The notes: a model not told the origin generated them from the letters alone. Shown: positions 6,139 through 16,017, counted from the stretch's first letter. The stretch is 64,000 bases of DNA from Olleya sediminilitoris (GCF_016785945.1 NZ_JAEMEF010000011.1:1-64000); one strand, 5' to 3'. Numbers and translations are program-made.

Positions 6139-8211
6139 TTATTCAAAATCTGCGTCTGTAACACCTTCGTTTACAACTATATTTTTAATATTCATTGACA
6201 TGGTTTGTGGACCAGTCATGATAGTTTGTGCATATGGAAACTTAACTCCGTTTACTTCAGAGTAATTGTCATATTTTACTGTTGTTTTAATCTCTTTACC
6301 TTGCGCTTCAGTTGTGCTTTCTTCTTGAGTTAATAAGTTTGTTTCAACATTATAATAACGATATGAAGCATCTTCACCTTTTATAACTTTTAGTTTGTAG
6401 TTATCTGCACCATCAATAGACACAATGCTTTCTAAAGTTACATTAGCCATGTCAAGACCAGTCTCTGGAAATAAACCAGAATCTGCTAATTTAGCAGTTA
6501 CTTCAGCTTCAGAATAAGGCATTTTCTGACCTTGTTGTTCTCTGTATCCAGTCGTTCCGTTCCATTTAGCCTTCATCATTACCATACCTTGCATAGCAAC
6601 TTCCATAGACTCTTTATTATTTTTAGTTTGCTTAATCTCAACGGTCAATGGTGGAGCACCTTGAACAACAAAATCTCCATTCATTTTTACTGTATTAACA
6701 GCATTGATTTTATCTGTACCACCAATAGTATTAATGTAATTATCAACTACTGATTTTGCTGTAACACCCTCTGGGATTGGTTTTGAAAATACTGGTTTGT
6801 CTACAGGATTAGCAAATTTGTCAAAATACTTAATAGGTATTCCTGTTGCTTCTAATCCAGAAATAACTTCGCTACCTTTTCCAACAATAATAATTCTAGC
6901 ATTTTCTGGCTTAAAGTATTTGTTAGCTACACGTTGTACATCTTCTACAGTAACTGCATTTATTTTTGATAAATATGTTTTATAAAAGTCACTTGGTAAC
7001 TTGTTTAATTTAATTCTTAATGCATATCTAGCAATAGTTTGAGGGCTTTCTAAAGCTAAAACAAAATCACCAACATACTTAGCTTTTGCGTTGGCTAAAG
7101 CTTCTGCAGTAACAGGTTCTGTTTTAATTTTTTTAATTTCTTTTAATGTCTCTACAACAGCACTATCTGTAACCATGTTACGTACTGCAGCTCCTGCAGT
7201 AAATCTTGATGCTCCATAACGAGAAGTACCAATACCAGAACGTGCACCATAAGTCCAACCGTTTGCTTCACGTAAATTCATGTTTAGGTAACTGTTAAAT
7301 CCACCACCTAAAATTTTGTTTGCAATTAAAACTGCGTGGTAGTCAGGATCATTCATTTCTAACTTAACATTGTTAGTTAATGAAATGTTTGATTGTACAG
7401 CATTTGGCATATCCACAAAGTTAATTTGTGTACTTGCAACGTTTGGATTAGGCTCGATTAAATTTGTTGAAAAATCGATTCCTTTATCCCATTTTTTGAA
7501 ATACTTTTTAACTTGTTTTTCAACCGTTTTAAAATCTACATCACCAACAATTACTAAGTAAGCATTGTTTGGGTTAAAGTATTTTTGGTAAAACGCTCTA
7601 ACATTATCAAGGTTGATGTTGTTAATTGTTTCTTCTGTTACAAATTCTCCGTAAGGGTGTTTTTTACCGTAAGATAAAGCACCACCAACACGACTAGCTA
7701 CAGCGTCAACACTTTTAGCATTACTTTTTAAACCTTCAAGAATACGCTCTTTTTCTTTTTCAAATTCTTCTTGAGAAAATAACGGATTCATTGCTGCATC
7801 TGCCATTAATTCTAAAATACGATCAGAGTATTTTGATAAACCACTTGCAAAAGCACCATCAGAACTAAAACTTAATCTAGCACCTAAAAAGTCAATCTCT
7901 TCATTAAAAACATCTTTAGCAATGCTTGTTGTACCATTACCTAGCATAGTACCTAATAGTGATGCCACACCAGCTTTGTCTCCTTCAGTAATTGGTTGGT
8001 TGTCTATTGTTAATGAGTAAGATACTCTTGGTAATTTATGATTTTCTACAATTAAGACCTTAAGTCCATTTTTTAATTCAAATTCTCCAGGAACTTCTAA
8101 TGTAATTGCTGGAGCAGGACCTGGTTTAGGTTGTTTAGATCTATCTATTTGGGCTGAAGCCGAAATGGATATAAATAATACCGCTAATAAGGCTGTTATT
8201 TTTGTTTTCAT
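6139..8211 (-). CDS. M16-family peptidase-like subunit, no zinc motif, with C-terminal LolA-like domain
   Basis: The 690-residue protein has a signal peptide (to about residue 20). Two M16 half-domains span about 35-455, and a beta-rich domain resembling lipoprotein-sorting (LolA-like) folds spans about 480-690. At the usual HxxEH site the sequence is ASLLGTMLGNGT, so no zinc ligands are present and the subunit should be catalytically inactive. It follows the HxxEH-bearing M16 gene by 19 bp on the same strand. The pair therefore likely forms a heterodimer, like alpha/beta processing peptidases, acting in the periplasm on peptides. The LolA-like tail is unusual compared with plain M16 proteins and may bind a hydrophobic ligand. 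Confidence 0.85.
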   Translation of the reverse strand: MKTKITALLAVLFISISASAQIDRSKQPKPGPAPAITLEVPGEFELKNGLKVLIVENHKLPRVSYSLTIDNQPITEGDKAGVASLLGTMLGNGTTSIAKDVFNEEIDFLGARLSFSSDGAFASGLSKYSDRILELMADAAMNPLFSQEEFEKEKERILEGLKSNAKSVDAVASRVGGALSYGKKHPYGEFVTEETINNINLDNVRAFYQKYFNPNNAYLVIVGDVDFKTVEKQVKKYFKKWDKGIDFSTNLIEPNPNVASTQINFVDMPNAVQSNISLTNNVKLEMNDPDYHAVLIANKILGGGFNSYLNMNLREANGWTYGARSGIGTSRYGASRFTAGAAVRNMVTDSAVVETLKEIKKIKTEPVTAEALANAKAKYVGDFVLALESPQTIARYALRIKLNKLPSDFYKTYLSKINAVTVEDVQRVANKYFKPENARIIIVGKGSEVISGLEATGIPIKYFDKFANPVDKPVFSKPIPEGVTAKSVVDNYINTIGGTDKINAVNTVKMNGDFVVQGAPPLTVEIKQTKNNKESMEVAMQGMVMMKAKWNGTTGYREQQGQKMPYSEAEVTAKLADSGLFPETGLDMANVTLESIVSIDGADNYKLKVIKGEDASYRYYNVETNLLTQEESTTEAQGKEIKTTVKYDNYSEVNGVKFPYAQTIMTGPQTMSMNIKNIVVNEGVTDADFE

Positions 8212-8230
8212 ATCTATTAAAATTTCTTTA

Positions 8231-9565
8231 TTAGTTATCGTCTTTTTTAGGTAAATACTCTAAAACAACACGTTGATTAGGGTTTAAATATTTTTTAGCT
8301 ACTGCTTGAATATCTTCTCTAGTAGCAGATCTGTAAATATCAATTTCGGTATTAATTAAATCTACATCTTTGTATAACATGTAGTTTGTTGCTAATGAAG
8401 CTGCAATACCTTGAACACTTGAATTTGAATTTACAAATTGGTTTTCAAATTTATTCTGAAGCTTTTGGAAATCTTTTTCAGAAATTAATTCTGTTTGAAG
8501 TTTAACAACTTCTTCATCCATTTCAGCTAGTAATGTCTCTAAAGATGTTTCACCTAAAGGTAAACCGTAAATTGCATACACACTATAATCTTGTTGTGCT
8601 AGGTTAAAAGCTCCTGCTTGTAAAGCCATTTTTTGGTCGTCTACTAATTTTTTATATAATTTAGAAGATTTACCATCACTTAAGTAAGTAGAAATCATGT
8701 TTAAAATATACGAGTCACGCTCAGCAAATCCAGGTGTTCTGTATCCTGTAATAATTGCAGGTATCTGGATGTTTGCGTCGTAAAATTTAGCTTCAATAGC
8801 TTCTGTAATTGGTGCCTCTTTAGGGAAGTTTCTAACTGGGACTTCACCACTTGGGATTTCTTCAAAGTAAAGTTTAGCTAAACGCTTAGCTTCAGCTACA
8901 TCAATGTCACCAGCAATAACTAAAGCAGCATTATTTGGTGTATACCACTTTTTAAAATAAGCTTGAAATTCTTCTAAAGTAGAATCGTCTAAATCAGACA
9001 TTTCTCCAATGTTTTTGTGCTTGTAAGGGTGTTGTTGAAATAAGTTTTCGCTTACAGCAAATAAAAATTGTCCGTATGGAGAATTGTCATAACGTAATCT
9101 TTTTTCTTCTTTTACAACTTCATTTTGTGTATCAACACCTACTTGATCAATTACAGGGTGAAGCATACGTTCTGATTCCATCCATAATCCTAATTCTAAA
9201 TTATTTGAAGGAAATACCTCATAGTAATACGTTCTGTCTAAAGATGTGTTTGCATTGTTGCTTCCACCATTAGATGATACGATTTTAAACCATTCACCAC
9301 GATCAATATTTTTTGTTCCTTCAAATAAAAGGTGCTCAAAAAAGTGAGCGAAACCAGTTCTTAATCCTGTTTCAGGAGTTCCTCCTAAGTCTTTACCACC
9401 AACGTCATACATAACGCCAACTGTTACTACTGGAGCGGAATTGTCTTGATGTAAGATAACGTGTAAACCGTTATCTAAATCTAACTCTTCATACTTAACT
9501 TCTTGTGCAGAAGCGGTAAAACCAGCTAAAAGCAAAGCAGCTAATGAGAATAAACTTTTTTTCAT
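8231..9565 (-). CDS. M16-family zinc metallopeptidase (active subunit)
   Basis: The 444-residue protein has a signal peptide (MKKSLFSLAALLLAGFTASAQ). The zinc motif HFFEH is at residues 74-78, followed by a Glu about 75 residues later in a WMESERM segment, as in pitrilysin-family enzymes. The second half-domain (about 235-430) is inactive in this family. Role: periplasmic degradation or processing of peptides. It is upstream in an operon with the motif-less M16 partner; the pairing of active and inactive halves is common in Bacteroidota. Confidence 0.88.
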   Translation of the reverse strand: MKKSLFSLAALLLAGFTASAQEVKYEELDLDNGLHVILHQDNSAPVVTVGVMYDVGGKDLGGTPETGLRTGFAHFFEHLLFEGTKNIDRGEWFKIVSSNGGSNNANTSLDRTYYYEVFPSNNLELGLWMESERMLHPVIDQVGVDTQNEVVKEEKRLRYDNSPYGQFLFAVSENLFQQHPYKHKNIGEMSDLDDSTLEEFQAYFKKWYTPNNAALVIAGDIDVAEAKRLAKLYFEEIPSGEVPVRNFPKEAPITEAIEAKFYDANIQIPAIITGYRTPGFAERDSYILNMISTYLSDGKSSKLYKKLVDDQKMALQAGAFNLAQQDYSVYAIYGLPLGETSLETLLAEMDEEVVKLQTELISEKDFQKLQNKFENQFVNSNSSVQGIAASLATNYMLYKDVDLINTEIDIYRSATREDIQAVAKKYLNPNQRVVLEYLPKKDDN

Positions 9566-9615
9566 GTTTTGATTATTTAATTTATCAGTTTAAGTATTAG
9601 TATACCATTGCAAGA

Positions 9616-9643
9616 TTTTGTTACAATGATTTTAACAAAAATA
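9616..9643 (-). promoter_or_regulatory. Putative promoter/operator region of the M16 pair
   Basis: On the minus strand, TATTTTTG (plus 9636-9643) matches the Bacteroidota -7 consensus TAnnTTTG. It overlaps one arm of an 8-bp inverted repeat, TTTTGTTA (9616-9623) and TAACAAAA (9633-9640). No good -33 TTG element was found at the right distance. An operator or early-transcript hairpin is possible. Confidence 0.35.
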
Positions 9644-9758
9644 ACAATACATGTACGTATTTACTGCTTAATTTATTAAAAATTAACATCATTTTGTAAA
9701 ATAATTGTTTTGTTTTTACGAAATTTAAAGAAAGTATTAACCAATAAATCAAATTGTT

Positions 9759-10211
9759 ATGAAAAATATATCGTTGCCAATTCGTTTTGGCTTAGTTATT
9801 AGTGCCTGCTTAATAGCTTTCTTTTTAATTTTAGCATTATTTAACTTACATACCAATCCTTATTTTAGTTTATTTAATGGTTTTATAACCGGATTTGGGA
9901 TTTATGAAACCATAAAATATTATAAATTACAACAAGCAGACTATTTTAGTTACACTGGAGGTTTTACAGTTGGTATTGTTGCAGGTTTTATTGCTTCAGT
10001 ATTATTTACCATTTTTTTTACTTTTTATGCTACCGAAATTAATCCTGATTTTTTAAATCAATTACTAACCGTTTTTGAAAGCGATTATAACGTGCACATA
10101 GGTTTAGTCGCTTTTGTTGTTGCTATTATGGGTTTTGCAACTACGGTTGTAATGACACTAACTTGCATGCAGTTATTTAAAAAGAGTAGAAATATCCCTC
10201 AAAATGTATAA
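9759..10211 (+). CDS. DUF4199-family membrane protein
   Basis: The 150-residue protein has four predicted membrane helices (about 7-27, 32-50, 67-93, 112-137) and short soluble loops. Its layout and the GFxxGFGIYETIKYYK segment fit DUF4199, a Bacteroidota membrane family of unknown function. It is monocistronic, upstream of the ribosomal gene promoter. No signal of transfer. Confidence 0.65.
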   Translation: MKNISLPIRFGLVISACLIAFFLILALFNLHTNPYFSLFNGFITGFGIYETIKYYKLQQADYFSYTGGFTVGIVAGFIASVLFTIFFTFYATEINPDFLNQLLTVFESDYNVHIGLVAFVVAIMGFATTVVMTLTCMQLFKKSRNIPQNV

Positions 10212-10215
10212 AACG

Positions 10216-10246
10216 TTTGTAGATTAATTAATTAGCAGTATATTTG
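10216..10246 (+). promoter_or_regulatory. Promoter of rplU-rpmA
   Basis: TTTG (10216-10219) and TATATTTG (10239-10246) are separated by 19 bp, matching the Bacteroidota -33/-7 promoter. The start codon of L21 is about 60 bp downstream, leaving a leader (about 10253-10308) in which an autoregulatory site could lie. Confidence 0.7.
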
Positions 10247-10308
10247 CATCCGTTTTCTAAGGAAAATGAGATTATTTTATACAAATTAATTAATAAAAAC
10301 GTTACGCT

Positions 10309-10956
10309 ATGTACGCAATTGTAGAGATAGCAGGGCATCAATTTAAAGTTGAAAAAGACCAAAAAGTTTTTGTTAACCGTTTAGCAACAGAAGAAGGACA
10401 AAACGTATCATTTGATAACGTTCTTTTAGTAGCAGATGGTTCTAACATTACTGTAGGCGCCCCAGCTATAGGCGGAGCACAAGTAAGTGCAAAAGTCTTA
10501 AAGCACCTTCAAGGTGATAAAGTTATTGTTTTCAAAAAGAAAAGAAGAAAAGGTTACCGTGTCAAAAATGGACACAGACAAGCCTTAACTGAAATCGTAA
10601 TTGAAAATATAGTAGCTTCAGGAGCAAAGCCAGCAGCTAAAGCTGAAAAAGCAGCTCCGAAAAAAGAAACTAAGAAAGCTGAACCTAAAAAAGCTGCTAA
10701 AGCTACAGGGAAAGCTGACGATTTAAAGAAAATTGAAGGTATTGGACCTAAAATTGCATCTACTTTAGTAGAAGCTGGGATTAGTACTTTTGCTGAATTA
10801 GCTAAAACTGATGCAGCTAAAATTTCTGAAATCATTGCAGGTGTACGTGGTAATCACGTAACTGATACTTGGCCAGCACAAGCACAATTAGCTGCTGATG
10901 GTAAGTGGGATGAGTTAAAGAAATGGCAAGACGAATTAGATGGTGGTAAAGCATAA
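10309..10956 (+). CDS. rplU: 50S ribosomal protein L21 with C-terminal helix-hairpin-helix extension
   Basis: Residues 1-105 are a standard L21 (MYAIVEIAGHQFKVEKDQ start and the KRRKGYRVKNGHRQ rRNA-binding stretch). They are followed by an Ala/Lys/Pro-rich linker (about 107-140) and a domain at about 141-215 with a KKIEGIGPKIASTL helix-hairpin-helix-like motif. Total length 215 against about 103 in E. coli. Extended L21 proteins occur in Bacteroidota. The linker resembles histone-like basic tails, so the extension may touch rRNA or another nucleic acid. It is followed by rpmA after 43 bp. Confidence 0.93.
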   Translation: MYAIVEIAGHQFKVEKDQKVFVNRLATEEGQNVSFDNVLLVADGSNITVGAPAIGGAQVSAKVLKHLQGDKVIVFKKKRRKGYRVKNGHRQALTEIVIENIVASGAKPAAKAEKAAPKKETKKAEPKKAAKATGKADDLKKIEGIGPKIASTLVEAGISTFAELAKTDAAKISEIIAGVRGNHVTDTWPAQAQLAADGKWDELKKWQDELDGGKA

Positions 10957-10999
10957 TTGCTAAATCACTTTAAGTATAACAATTTAAAAACTTAAGATC

Positions 11000-11260
11000 A
11001 TGGCTCACAAAAAAGGGGTTGGTAGTTCGAAGAATGGTAGAGAATCAGAATCGAAACGTTTAGGCGTTAAGATATTTGGTGGACAAGCTGCTATTGCTGG
11101 AAACATTATCATAAGACAAAGAGGTAATACACACCATCCAGGTGAAAACGTATACCAAGGAAAAGATCATACTTTACATGCTAAAGTTGATGGTTTAGTA
11201 AAATTCACAAAGAAAAGAGACAATAAGTCTTACGTTTCTATTGAGCCTTTCCAAGCTTAA
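11000..11260 (+). CDS. rpmA: 50S ribosomal protein L27
   Basis: The 86-residue L27 has the expected N-terminus ([22 protein letters not shown]) and the [15 protein letters not shown] segment. The mature-type start directly after Met, with no Firmicutes-style cleavable leader, fits a Gram-negative type. It sits downstream of rplU in the usual two-gene operon and is followed by a strong terminator. Confidence 0.97.
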   Translation: MAHKKGVGSSKNGRESESKRLGVKIFGGQAAIAGNIIIRQRGNTHHPGENVYQGKDHTLHAKVDGLVKFTKKRDNKSYVSIEPFQA

Positions 11261-11285
11261 TAATTTTATTTCTTAAAAAATAAAA

Positions 11286-11311
11286 AGCCCTTTCCTGATA
11301 CGGAAAGGGCT
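11286..11311 (+). terminator. Intrinsic terminator of rplU-rpmA
   Basis: Arms AGCCCTTTCC and GGAAAGGGCT enclose a TGATAC loop and are followed by a run of T residues, 25 bp after the rpmA stop. Confidence 0.9.
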
Positions 11312-11397
11312 TTTTTTATTTAATTAATAGAAAATTAATATTAAACCTACATTAGGTTAAAGTGTAAAATTTACTTTGAAGATTTATACTATACCCA

Positions 11398-12972
11398 ATG
11401 GTTAACTTACTCAACTTTCTTTCTTTTTTAATGTTCTATTTTTTTTCTACAACACTATTAATTGCTCAAGATAGTGTGTCTGAAAAGGCGATATTTAAAA
11501 TTAACACAATTAAGTACAATCTAAATTCTGCAAAAAATAAAAACGATACACTAGGTATTGCTGAAAATTTTATTTTTTTAGCTGATTTCTACAAAGATTT
11601 AGGCTTAGGTAGTGAGGCTATAAAAAACTATCATAATGCTCAAGAACTTTATTTAATAAAAGATACGCTTTTTGTATACACTAATAATCAGATTGCATCT
11701 ATACATTTAGAATTAAAACAATTTTCTCAGGCATCACAATATGCCAAAAAAAGTATTTATATAGCAAAATCATTAAATTACTATAAAGGTTTAGCTAATG
11801 CCAATGCTATTTTAGGTAGCGTTAACGAAAAAGAAGGACGTTATACAAATGCATTAAATTATCAAAACGTAAGTTTAGCGCTCTTTGAGTCTTTAAATGA
11901 TAGTACAGGAATAGCTTTAACTAATGAAAATCTAGGTAGTATATATGAAGATTTAGAGCAATATGACTTAGCTCAAAATTTTTTTAATATAGCCCATGAT
12001 TTTGAAAAATCAACCACTTCAAATTTAAAAATTAACATTATTAATAATCAGTCTGATGTCTTTAGAAAACTAAAACAATTTGATCAAGCACTTAAATTAA
12101 CAAACATAGCTTTACGCTTAGCAAGAAATAAAAATAATAAACAGCAAGAAGAAAGTGCACTTAAAGATTTGGCTAGAACATATGCGGAATTAGAAGATTT
12201 TGAGAATGCTTACAAGTATTTAAATGAACAAAATCTAATAAATCAAAAAGAGTTTAAAAATCAAAATTTACAACTGGTTAGTGCTATGGAAGTGTTATAT
12301 AATGTTAAGGAAAGTGAAGCTCAATTAGCTATACTTAATAAACAAAACCAATTAAATAGGACAAGACAAATTGCTATAATTATTATAAGTTTAGCTGTTA
12401 TTTTAGTATTTGTTATTGGGTTAATACATTTAAAAAAACGTAAAAGGCACGAACAAAAAGTACTAACTTATAAACAACAATTACTACGAGCTGATTTAGA
12501 TATTAAAATAGCCGAAGAAATGTCCTTAAAACGTGAAATTGATATTAAAATTTCGGCATTAACCAATTACAGTTTAAACCTTGCTCATAAAAATAAGTTG
12601 TTAACAGATGTTTCTAGAACACTTAACAATATAAAAGGTAGAAATCCTGAACTGATAAAAACGAAGTTAATAGAACTTGTTAAGACTATAAATTCTGACT
12701 TATCAAAAGAAAATGAGTGGTCAGAACTTATGACCTATTTTAGTCAAATTAACCCTAATTTTTTTAAAGACTTAAAATCTCAAGCACATGAAGAGTTAAC
12801 ATCCTCTGAAATGCGTTTATGCATGTTATTGCGTTTAAACTTGTCTTCAAAAGCTATAGCTTCAATTTTAAATATTACACCTGACAGTGTTCGTGTGGCT
12901 CGCTATAGAATGCGTAAGAAGCTTCCGTTAACGTCTAAAGACGATTTACAATCCTTCATTTTAAATCTTTAG
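11398..12972 (+). CDS. TPR-repeat membrane regulator with LuxR-type HTH
   Basis: The 524-residue protein has an N-terminal signal or anchor (about 1-24) and tetratricopeptide repeats (about 30-300) outside the inner membrane. A membrane helix spans about 325-345, then comes a cytosolic coiled coil (about 350-400). The C-terminal LuxR/GerE-like helix-turn-helix (about 462-520) carries SSKAIASILNITPDSVRVARYRMR. Such one-component regulators are common in Bacteroidota next to SusC-like and TonB receptors. It lies directly upstream of a TonB receptor and phytase, so it probably senses periplasmic phytate or phosphate status and controls them. The target is inferred from position only. Confidence 0.82.
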   Translation: MVNLLNFLSFLMFYFFSTTLLIAQDSVSEKAIFKINTIKYNLNSAKNKNDTLGIAENFIFLADFYKDLGLGSEAIKNYHNAQELYLIKDTLFVYTNNQIASIHLELKQFSQASQYAKKSIYIAKSLNYYKGLANANAILGSVNEKEGRYTNALNYQNVSLALFESLNDSTGIALTNENLGSIYEDLEQYDLAQNFFNIAHDFEKSTTSNLKINIINNQSDVFRKLKQFDQALKLTNIALRLARNKNNKQQEESALKDLARTYAELEDFENAYKYLNEQNLINQKEFKNQNLQLVSAMEVLYNVKESEAQLAILNKQNQLNRTRQIAIIIISLAVILVFVIGLIHLKKRKRHEQKVLTYKQQLLRADLDIKIAEEMSLKREIDIKISALTNYSLNLAHKNKLLTDVSRTLNNIKGRNPELIKTKLIELVKTINSDLSKENEWSELMTYFSQINPNFFKDLKSQAHEELTSSEMRLCMLLRLNLSSKAIASILNITPDSVRVARYRMRKKLPLTSKDDLQSFILNL

Positions 12973-12984
12973 TGAATTTTAAAA

Positions 12985-13020
12985 CAACATTAATCCAATG
13001 TTATTGCATTGTTAATGTTG
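12985..13020. promoter_or_regulatory. Imperfect palindrome between regulator and TonB receptor gene
   Basis: CAACATTAATCCAATG (12985-13000) pairs with CATTGTTAATGTTG (13007-13020) over 14 bp with a 2-nt bulge; the loop is TTATTG. It lies just after the regulator stop codon and about 115 bp before the receptor start. It lacks a clear T tract, so operator or attenuator seems as likely as terminator. A -7-like TAGCTTTG is at 13099-13106, but no good -33 box was found. Confidence 0.35.
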
Positions 13021-13135
13021 CTATCATTTATAGGTGTAATTGACTTGCTTGTTACTGTTTGTTAACCTCAATTTTATCTAAACAATAGCGACTAAATATA
13101 GCTTTGTGTCAAACAAAAATTAATCAAACAACAAC

Positions 13136-16015
13136 ATGAAAAAAAATCATTTTTTATCATTTTTGACACTATTAATATCAGCTTTTGTATTTGCGCAAAA
13201 CGGAAATATTCAAGGTGTTATTACAGATGATAATGGTATTACTGTGCCAGGAGCTTCAGTGGTATTACAAGAATTAAAAAAAGGAGGAGTATCAGATTTT
13301 GATGGAAAATTTACTTTAGTAGATATTCCTGAAGGTAATTATACATTATTAATTCAATATTTAGGTTATGCAGACTATAAAAAAACTGTGTCGATTAGTT
13401 TAGGAGAGACCATTTCTGTAGTTATTCATTTGTCATCTCAAAACACAAAGCTTGATACTGTTGAAATCACAGGTTATATAGATGGTCAAGCTAGAGCTTT
13501 AAATACTCAGAAAAATAAAACAAACATTACTAATATTGTATCTACAGACCAAATTGGTAAATTCCCAGATGCTAATATTGGTGATGCAGTAAAACGTATT
13601 CCAGGAATAACGATGAAGGTAGATCAAGGGGAAGCTAGAAATATTATTATTCGTGGTTTAGCACCACAATTAAACTCCGTGACGTTAAACGGAAGCAGGA
13701 TACCTTCAGCTGAAGGAGATAATAGAGAAGTGCAAATGGATTTAATTCCTTCAGACATGATCCAAACAATAGAAGTTAATAAAGCAGTTACTCCAGACAT
13801 GGATGCAGACGCTTTGGGTGGTTCTGTAAATTTAATTACTCGTACCTCGCCTCAAGGTTTTCGTTTGTCTGCAACAGCTGGCTCTGGAGTAAATTCAATT
13901 ACAGGTAAGCGTATTTTAAACGGTCAGTTTTTGTTAGGAGACAGAAGTTATAACGGTAAATTGGGTTGGATGGTTTCTGCATCAATCAACGATAATGATT
14001 TTGGGAGTGATAATTTTGAAGCCGAATGGACTGATGAGTTTGAATACAATAATGGTGATGAAGATAATTTAGAAGAAGTTGAGGTCAATCCATATACCAA
14101 CGTTTTTGAAGTAAGACAATATTTAGTACAACGTATCCGTAGAAGTTTTTCAGCAAATTTAGATTATAAATTAAACGATAATAACAGTGTTTATTTTAAG
14201 TCTATTTATAATTGGAGAGATGACAGAGAAAATCGTTTTGTTTTAGAACATGCAATTCTTGATGGAGAAGATATTGAAGCAGATGACTTTACTGTTGATG
14301 CCAATGGTAATTTATCCATGTTTCCTGTTGAAGTAAAACGCGAAACTAAAGCTGGTATAGATAATAACCGAAATAAAAATAGACGTTTAGAAGATCAACG
14401 TATGTTTAACTTTAGTTTAGGTGGAAACCATTTAGCAAACAAATTACAAATAGACTGGATGACCTCTTTTGCAAAAGCTTCAGAAGAGCGATTAAATGAG
14501 CGTTATTTGGTACACGAAAGTGAATATCTTATTAATTATAATAACGATTTAGAATTTCCGCTTTACACGCCAGTTGATGTAGATGCTGCTGCTTACAACA
14601 ATTTTGAGTTTGATGAGTTAACCGAGGAAAATCAATACACAGAAGAAACAGACTTGAATGTGTTTGTAAACTTCAAATTACCATTAAATTTATTTGATAG
14701 CGAAGATGGATCATTAAAATTTGGTGTTCGTGGTCGATTTAAAAATAAAAATAGAGATAACGATTTTACCGAGTATTCTCCAGAAAATGCGTTTTTCGAT
14801 TTATTGGGTAATTTACCAACTAAAAACTACACAGATACTAATTTTCTTGCAGGTAGTCAATATCAAATAGGGACTTTTGCAACACCAGAGTTTATAGGGA
14901 GTTTAGATTTAAATAATATAGCACAATTTGAAAGTGAGGATTTAGTAGATGAATACCAAAGCGGAAATTTTGATGTTAATGAAAATGTTTTTGCTGGTTA
15001 CATCATGACTAATCAACAATTAACAGATAAATTAAGTGTTTTAGCTGGTGTAAGAGTTGAAAGTACAAATTTAGATTCTGAAGGATATAGATTAACTTTT
15101 ATAGAAGAAGATGAAGATGCAGGTATTGATGAAGACATTATTGTTGAGGCAGTAAATAAAAATAACTCATACGTCAATATTTTACCAGGTTTACATTTTA
15201 AATACGATTTAAATACTAATACTGTGTTTCGTTTTGCTTGGACAAATACCTTGGCAAGACCAAATTATGTAGATTTAATTCCAAGAGCAGAAATTATAAA
15301 CGAAGACAGTGAAGTTGTATTAGGTAATCCAAATTTAAATCCAACTACATCAATGAATTTTGATGTTATGGCAGAACATTACTTTAAATCTGTTGGTATA
15401 CTTTCTGGAGGTGTGTTTTATAAAAAAATAAACGATTTTATTTATACTTACCAAACTGAAACAACAGATGATACTTATGGTGAAGATACAGCAGGTTACG
15501 AAGTGTATCAACCATTAAACGGAGATGATGCTTCGGTTTTAGGTTTTGAATTTGCTTTTCAAAGAAAACTAGATTTCTTGCCAGGTTTTGCTCAGGATTT
15601 TAGTGTTTACTTAAATTATACGCATTTAACGTCTGATGCCAATGGAATTAGAAATGAAGATGGTGATGAGCGTGACGATTTAGCTTTACCTAACACAGCG
15701 CCAAATATGTTTAATGCTTCTTTAGGTTATGCTAACAAAAACTTAAGCATACGTTTGTCAAGTAATTTTTCAGACTCTTATATAGATGAGATTGGAGGAA
15801 ATGATTTTGAAGACAGATATTATGACAAGCAATTTTTTCTAGATTTTAATGCAACGTATGCTTTGGGAAAAGGCTTAAGTGTTTACACAAGTTTAAATAA
15901 TATAACAAATCAACCATTACGCTTTTACCAAGGAGTGAGTAGTCGTACAATGCAAAGTGAGCATTATGGACAACGCTTTACAATTGGTTTAAAATATGAT
16001 TTATTTAAAAAATAA
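13136..16015 (+). CDS. TonB-dependent outer-membrane receptor, probably for phytate uptake
   Basis: The 959-residue protein has a signal peptide (about 1-20) and a CarboxypepD_reg-like beta-sandwich (about 24-105). The plug domain (about 120-230) has the pattern FPDANIGDAVKRIPGI and an RGLAPQLNSVTLNG segment. A 22-strand barrel follows, ending in an aromatic-rich terminus (FTIGLKYDLFKK). The family belongs with TonB receptors of the Xanthomonas-Caulobacter type. It lies 2 bp before a beta-propeller phytase lipoprotein gene and after a TPR-HTH regulator. The substrate is inferred to be phytate or a phytate product; the receptor sequence alone does not show it. Confidence 0.87.
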   Translation: MKKNHFLSFLTLLISAFVFAQNGNIQGVITDDNGITVPGASVVLQELKKGGVSDFDGKFTLVDIPEGNYTLLIQYLGYADYKKTVSISLGETISVVIHLSSQNTKLDTVEITGYIDGQARALNTQKNKTNITNIVSTDQIGKFPDANIGDAVKRIPGITMKVDQGEARNIIIRGLAPQLNSVTLNGSRIPSAEGDNREVQMDLIPSDMIQTIEVNKAVTPDMDADALGGSVNLITRTSPQGFRLSATAGSGVNSITGKRILNGQFLLGDRSYNGKLGWMVSASINDNDFGSDNFEAEWTDEFEYNNGDEDNLEEVEVNPYTNVFEVRQYLVQRIRRSFSANLDYKLNDNNSVYFKSIYNWRDDRENRFVLEHAILDGEDIEADDFTVDANGNLSMFPVEVKRETKAGIDNNRNKNRRLEDQRMFNFSLGGNHLANKLQIDWMTSFAKASEERLNERYLVHESEYLINYNNDLEFPLYTPVDVDAAAYNNFEFDELTEENQYTEETDLNVFVNFKLPLNLFDSEDGSLKFGVRGRFKNKNRDNDFTEYSPENAFFDLLGNLPTKNYTDTNFLAGSQYQIGTFATPEFIGSLDLNNIAQFESEDLVDEYQSGNFDVNENVFAGYIMTNQQLTDKLSVLAGVRVESTNLDSEGYRLTFIEEDEDAGIDEDIIVEAVNKNNSYVNILPGLHFKYDLNTNTVFRFAWTNTLARPNYVDLIPRAEIINEDSEVVLGNPNLNPTTSMNFDVMAEHYFKSVGILSGGVFYKKINDFIYTYQTETTDDTYGEDTAGYEVYQPLNGDDASVLGFEFAFQRKLDFLPGFAQDFSVYLNYTHLTSDANGIRNEDGDERDDLALPNTAPNMFNASLGYANKNLSIRLSSNFSDSYIDEIGGNDFEDRYYDKQFFLDFNATYALGKGLSVYTSLNNITNQPLRFYQGVSSRTMQSEHYGQRFTIGLKYDLFKK

Positions 16016-16017
16016 AT

